From Paracoccaceae bacterium (lineage in GTDB: Bacteria; Pseudomonadota; Alphaproteobacteria; Rhodobacterales; Rhodobacteraceae), in the NCBI GenBank assembly GCA_011525185.1, contig WTIQ01000416.1, positions 1 through 8,132 of the forward strand: a DNA stretch of 8,132 nucleotides. Reading direction: 5' to 3'. Below the pieces are notes generated by a model. The model saw only the letters and a program-made list of their open reading frames with translations. It was not told the DNA's origin and searched no databases. Positions within the stretch are counted from its first letter, which is position 1. Each line of letters begins with the position of its first letter. Position numbers and translations under genes: made by a program. Positions 6,960-8,132 of this stretch are shown piece by piece.

Positions 6960-7083
6960 AGCGAAAGCATTGGGTCACGTAAAGTAAACGATCCCAGCTA
7001 TGGATAACACTGAGTTACTGCATTTCAGAGGTATAAGGGACTTTTGCTATTTGCTTATCCATAATTCGGGTTAAACACTTCTG

Positions 7084-7108
7084 AAAAAGAGGCCATAAAA
7101 AGGCCTCT
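7084..7108 (-). terminator. Rho-independent terminator-like hairpin, minus strand
   Basis: AGAGGCC (7088-7094) and GGCCTCT (7102-7108) form a perfect seven-pair stem around a seven-nt loop. On the minus strand the stem is followed by TTTTC (7087-7083), as in an intrinsic terminator; on the plus strand it is followed by GTATAG, so it would stop plus-strand transcription poorly. No minus-strand gene ends here, though a short GC-rich, coding-like stretch with a stop codon lies 46 nt upstream on that strand. Confidence 0.5.
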
Positions 7109-7425
7109 GTATAGAGGACATTGATCGCAAAAACACCCTACGCAGAGGCAATGCTAGGCCGCGCCCAATCGGGCAGCTGCAGCCATCAGTTTTGATAGGC
7201 GACGGTTTTATTCAGGCGTCTTTCTAACATTGTGGGAAATACCCTTTTTTTACTGATCCAAAACGATCAAAAAGATATTTCAACACGGGCTTTGGCCAAG
7301 GGAAAAAGCAAATAATTTTGGCAGTTATCTCAATTTATAGGCAGTACAACATTTGCTGTGCATTTATCTTTCATTTAATTTGACCAAATGGAAAAAAAAT
7401 TTCATTGTGACAAGAGCGTAAACGT

Positions 7426-7430
7426 GGAGG
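7426..7430 (+). promoter_or_regulatory. Strong ribosome binding site of the BMP gene
   Basis: GGAGG at 7426-7430 is a perfect Shine-Dalgarno core. It is 5 nt from the ATG at 7436 and only 2 nt from the tandem ATG at 7433, so spacing favours 7436 as the start. Confidence 0.7.
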
Positions 7431-7435
7431 ACATG

Positions 7436-8132
7436 ATGAAAGCACTCTCATTCAATTCAAGACGATTGTTTCTAGGGGCCCTAGCTGGGGCAAGTTTGCT
7501 CGTTAGTGCGGGCATCGCGGCTGCCGAAAAGATAAAAGTCGCGGCGATTTACACATTGCCCGTTGAACAACAGTGGATCAGCCGAATTCACAAAGCCCTG
7601 AATACTGCGGCCGAACGGGGTGATATCGATTATACCTATTCAGAAAACGTAGCCAATACAGATTACGAACGTGTTATGCGTGAATATGCGGAACAAGGGC
7701 AGCAGCTTATTGTAGGAGAAGTCTTTGGTCTTGAACGCGCGGCGCGGAAGGTTGCGAAGGATTACCAAGATACAGCGTTCTTAATGGGCTCTTCTTTTGG
7801 ACCCGTTGGGCCAAATTTTGCGGTCTTTGACAATTGGATTCACGAGCCATCCTATCTCACTGGGATGATCGCGGGTGCAATGACTACGTCCAACAAAATT
7901 GGAATGGTTGGGGGCTATGCCATCCCCGAGGTAAACCGTCTTATGCACGCCTTTATGGACGGGGCACGCGACGTGAATCCTGATGTTAAATTCATGGTAA
8001 ACTTTATTGACAGCTGGTATGATCCGCCCAAAGCGAAAGAAAGTGCCTTCGCGATGATGGATGCAGGCGCTGACATCATGTATGCAGAGCGCTTTGGGGT
8101 TTCAGACGCGGCGGTTGAACGCGGGATAAAAG
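7436..8132 (+). CDS. BMP-family (PnrA-like) ABC transporter substrate-binding protein, 3' end outside the window
   Basis: An open frame of 232 codons runs off the window. It starts with a twin-arginine signal: SRRLFLG at residues 8-14, a hydrophobic stretch, and cleavage likely after IAAA before Glu31. The mature part starts EKIKVAAIYTLPVEQQWISRIH. It continues with features of the basic-membrane-protein family (PF02608): LIVGEVFG, FDNWIHEPSYLTGMIAGAM at 131-149, NKIGMVGGYAIPEVNRLMHAFMDGA at 153-177, NPDVKFMVNFIDSWYDPPKAKE at 181-202 and DAGADIMYAE at 209-218. Family members bind purine nucleosides and some other ligands for ABC import; which ligand applies here is unknown. The family usually has His-x-Asp-like residues after this last motif; here AERFGVSD is found, so the ligand may differ. 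An in-frame ATG at 7433 would add one Met. It is probably the first gene of a separate transporter operon whose ATPase and permeases would lie beyond 8132. Confidence 0.88.
   Translation, partial: MKALSFNSRRLFLGALAGASLLVSAGIAAAEKIKVAAIYTLPVEQQWISRIHKALNTAAERGDIDYTYSENVANTDYERVMREYAEQGQQLIVGEVFGLERAARKVAKDYQDTAFLMGSSFGPVGPNFAVFDNWIHEPSYLTGMIAGAMTTSNKIGMVGGYAIPEVNRLMHAFMDGARDVNPDVKFMVNFIDSWYDPPKAKESAFAMMDAGADIMYAERFGVSDAAVERGIK

Larger units (their letters stand above)
6960..7435. other. Gene-free spacer between the amide-transport operon and the BMP gene
   Basis: No credible protein gene is visible on either strand in these 476 nt. It holds a 14-nt palindrome TCGCTTTAAAGCGA (6951-6964) across the stop of the preceding gene, a 9-nt inverted repeat (6999-7007 with 7055-7063), a minus-strand terminator-like hairpin (7088-7108), a GC-rich coding-like patch (about 7151-7185), two GGCAGT direct repeats 20 nt apart (7320, 7340), and AT-rich DNA with a TTTGACCAAA box (7379-7388) before the next gene. 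The promoter of the BMP gene should lie in the AT-rich part, but I cannot fix a -10 box. Confidence 0.6.

Noticed and set aside
6951..6964. Perfect 14-nt palindrome TCGCTTTAAAGCGA at the end of the LivF-type gene as terminator
   Set aside because: At most five pairs with a TTAA loop and no following T-run; may be chance or a protein site.
7234..7251. GGG-AAATA-CCC followed by seven T as a plus-strand terminator
   Set aside because: The stem has only three pairs, too weak for an intrinsic terminator despite the T-run.
7254..7269. TGATC-N6-GATCA inverted repeat as an operator
   Set aside because: Five-nt arms in AT-rich DNA, with different arms and spacing from the ATCA-N7-TGAT element; too weak alone.
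1..8132. CRISPR array, insertion sequence, rRNA or riboswitch
   Set aside because: No regularly spaced repeats, transposase, rRNA motifs or known riboswitch cores were visible on either strand.

Overview
The window looks like alphaproteobacterial DNA, most likely from the Rhodobacteraceae/marine Roseobacter type (inference). The clues are the tRNA-Cys sequence, mixed moderate-GC codon use, TTGACC-type -35 hexamers, and the gene set: a GAF-LuxR regulator, an amidase and a HAAT-family amide/amino-acid ABC transporter with a fused permease-ATPase. No transposase, integrase, CRISPR array or rRNA is visible.

Layout. 1-54: the 5' two thirds of a minus-strand tRNA-Cys(GCA), cut by the window edge. 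55-310: spacer with the control region of a plus-strand regulator. 311-1069: LuxR-type regulator with a GAF-like sensory half. 1132-2514: amidase-signature hydrolase with an intact Lys-Ser-Ser triad. 2552-3700: secreted AmiC/UrtA-like substrate-binding protein. 3711-4559: LivH/UrtB-type permease. 4534-6279: one polypeptide joining a LivM/UrtC permease to a LivG/UrtD ATPase. 6276-6959: LivF/UrtE ATPase. 6960-7435: gene-free spacer with a minus-strand terminator-like hairpin and several repeats. 7436 to the end: the first 232 codons of a BMP-family (PnrA-like) substrate-binding protein with a twin-arginine signal.

How it works together (inference). Genes 1132-6959 are tightly packed: gaps of 37 and 10 nt, then overlaps of 26 and 4 nt. 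They form one transcription unit that would capture an amide or urea-like compound in the periplasm, import it with ATP, and hydrolyse it to a carboxylate and ammonia in the cytoplasm. The LuxR protein just upstream is the obvious candidate controller. A 25-nt element with an ATCA-N7-TGAT dyad occurs directly before luxR and again across the luxR stop codon before the amidase, and is a candidate operator for both. The substrate cannot be read from the sequence. The BMP gene after the 476-nt spacer is probably a separate unit starting a second ABC transporter, perhaps for nucleosides or purine-like compounds.

Most notable for follow-up: the paired dyad element; the permease-ATPase fusion, followed by a G7 tract where a -1 shift would join the third transporter gene as well; and the terminator-like hairpin on the strand that has no gene.
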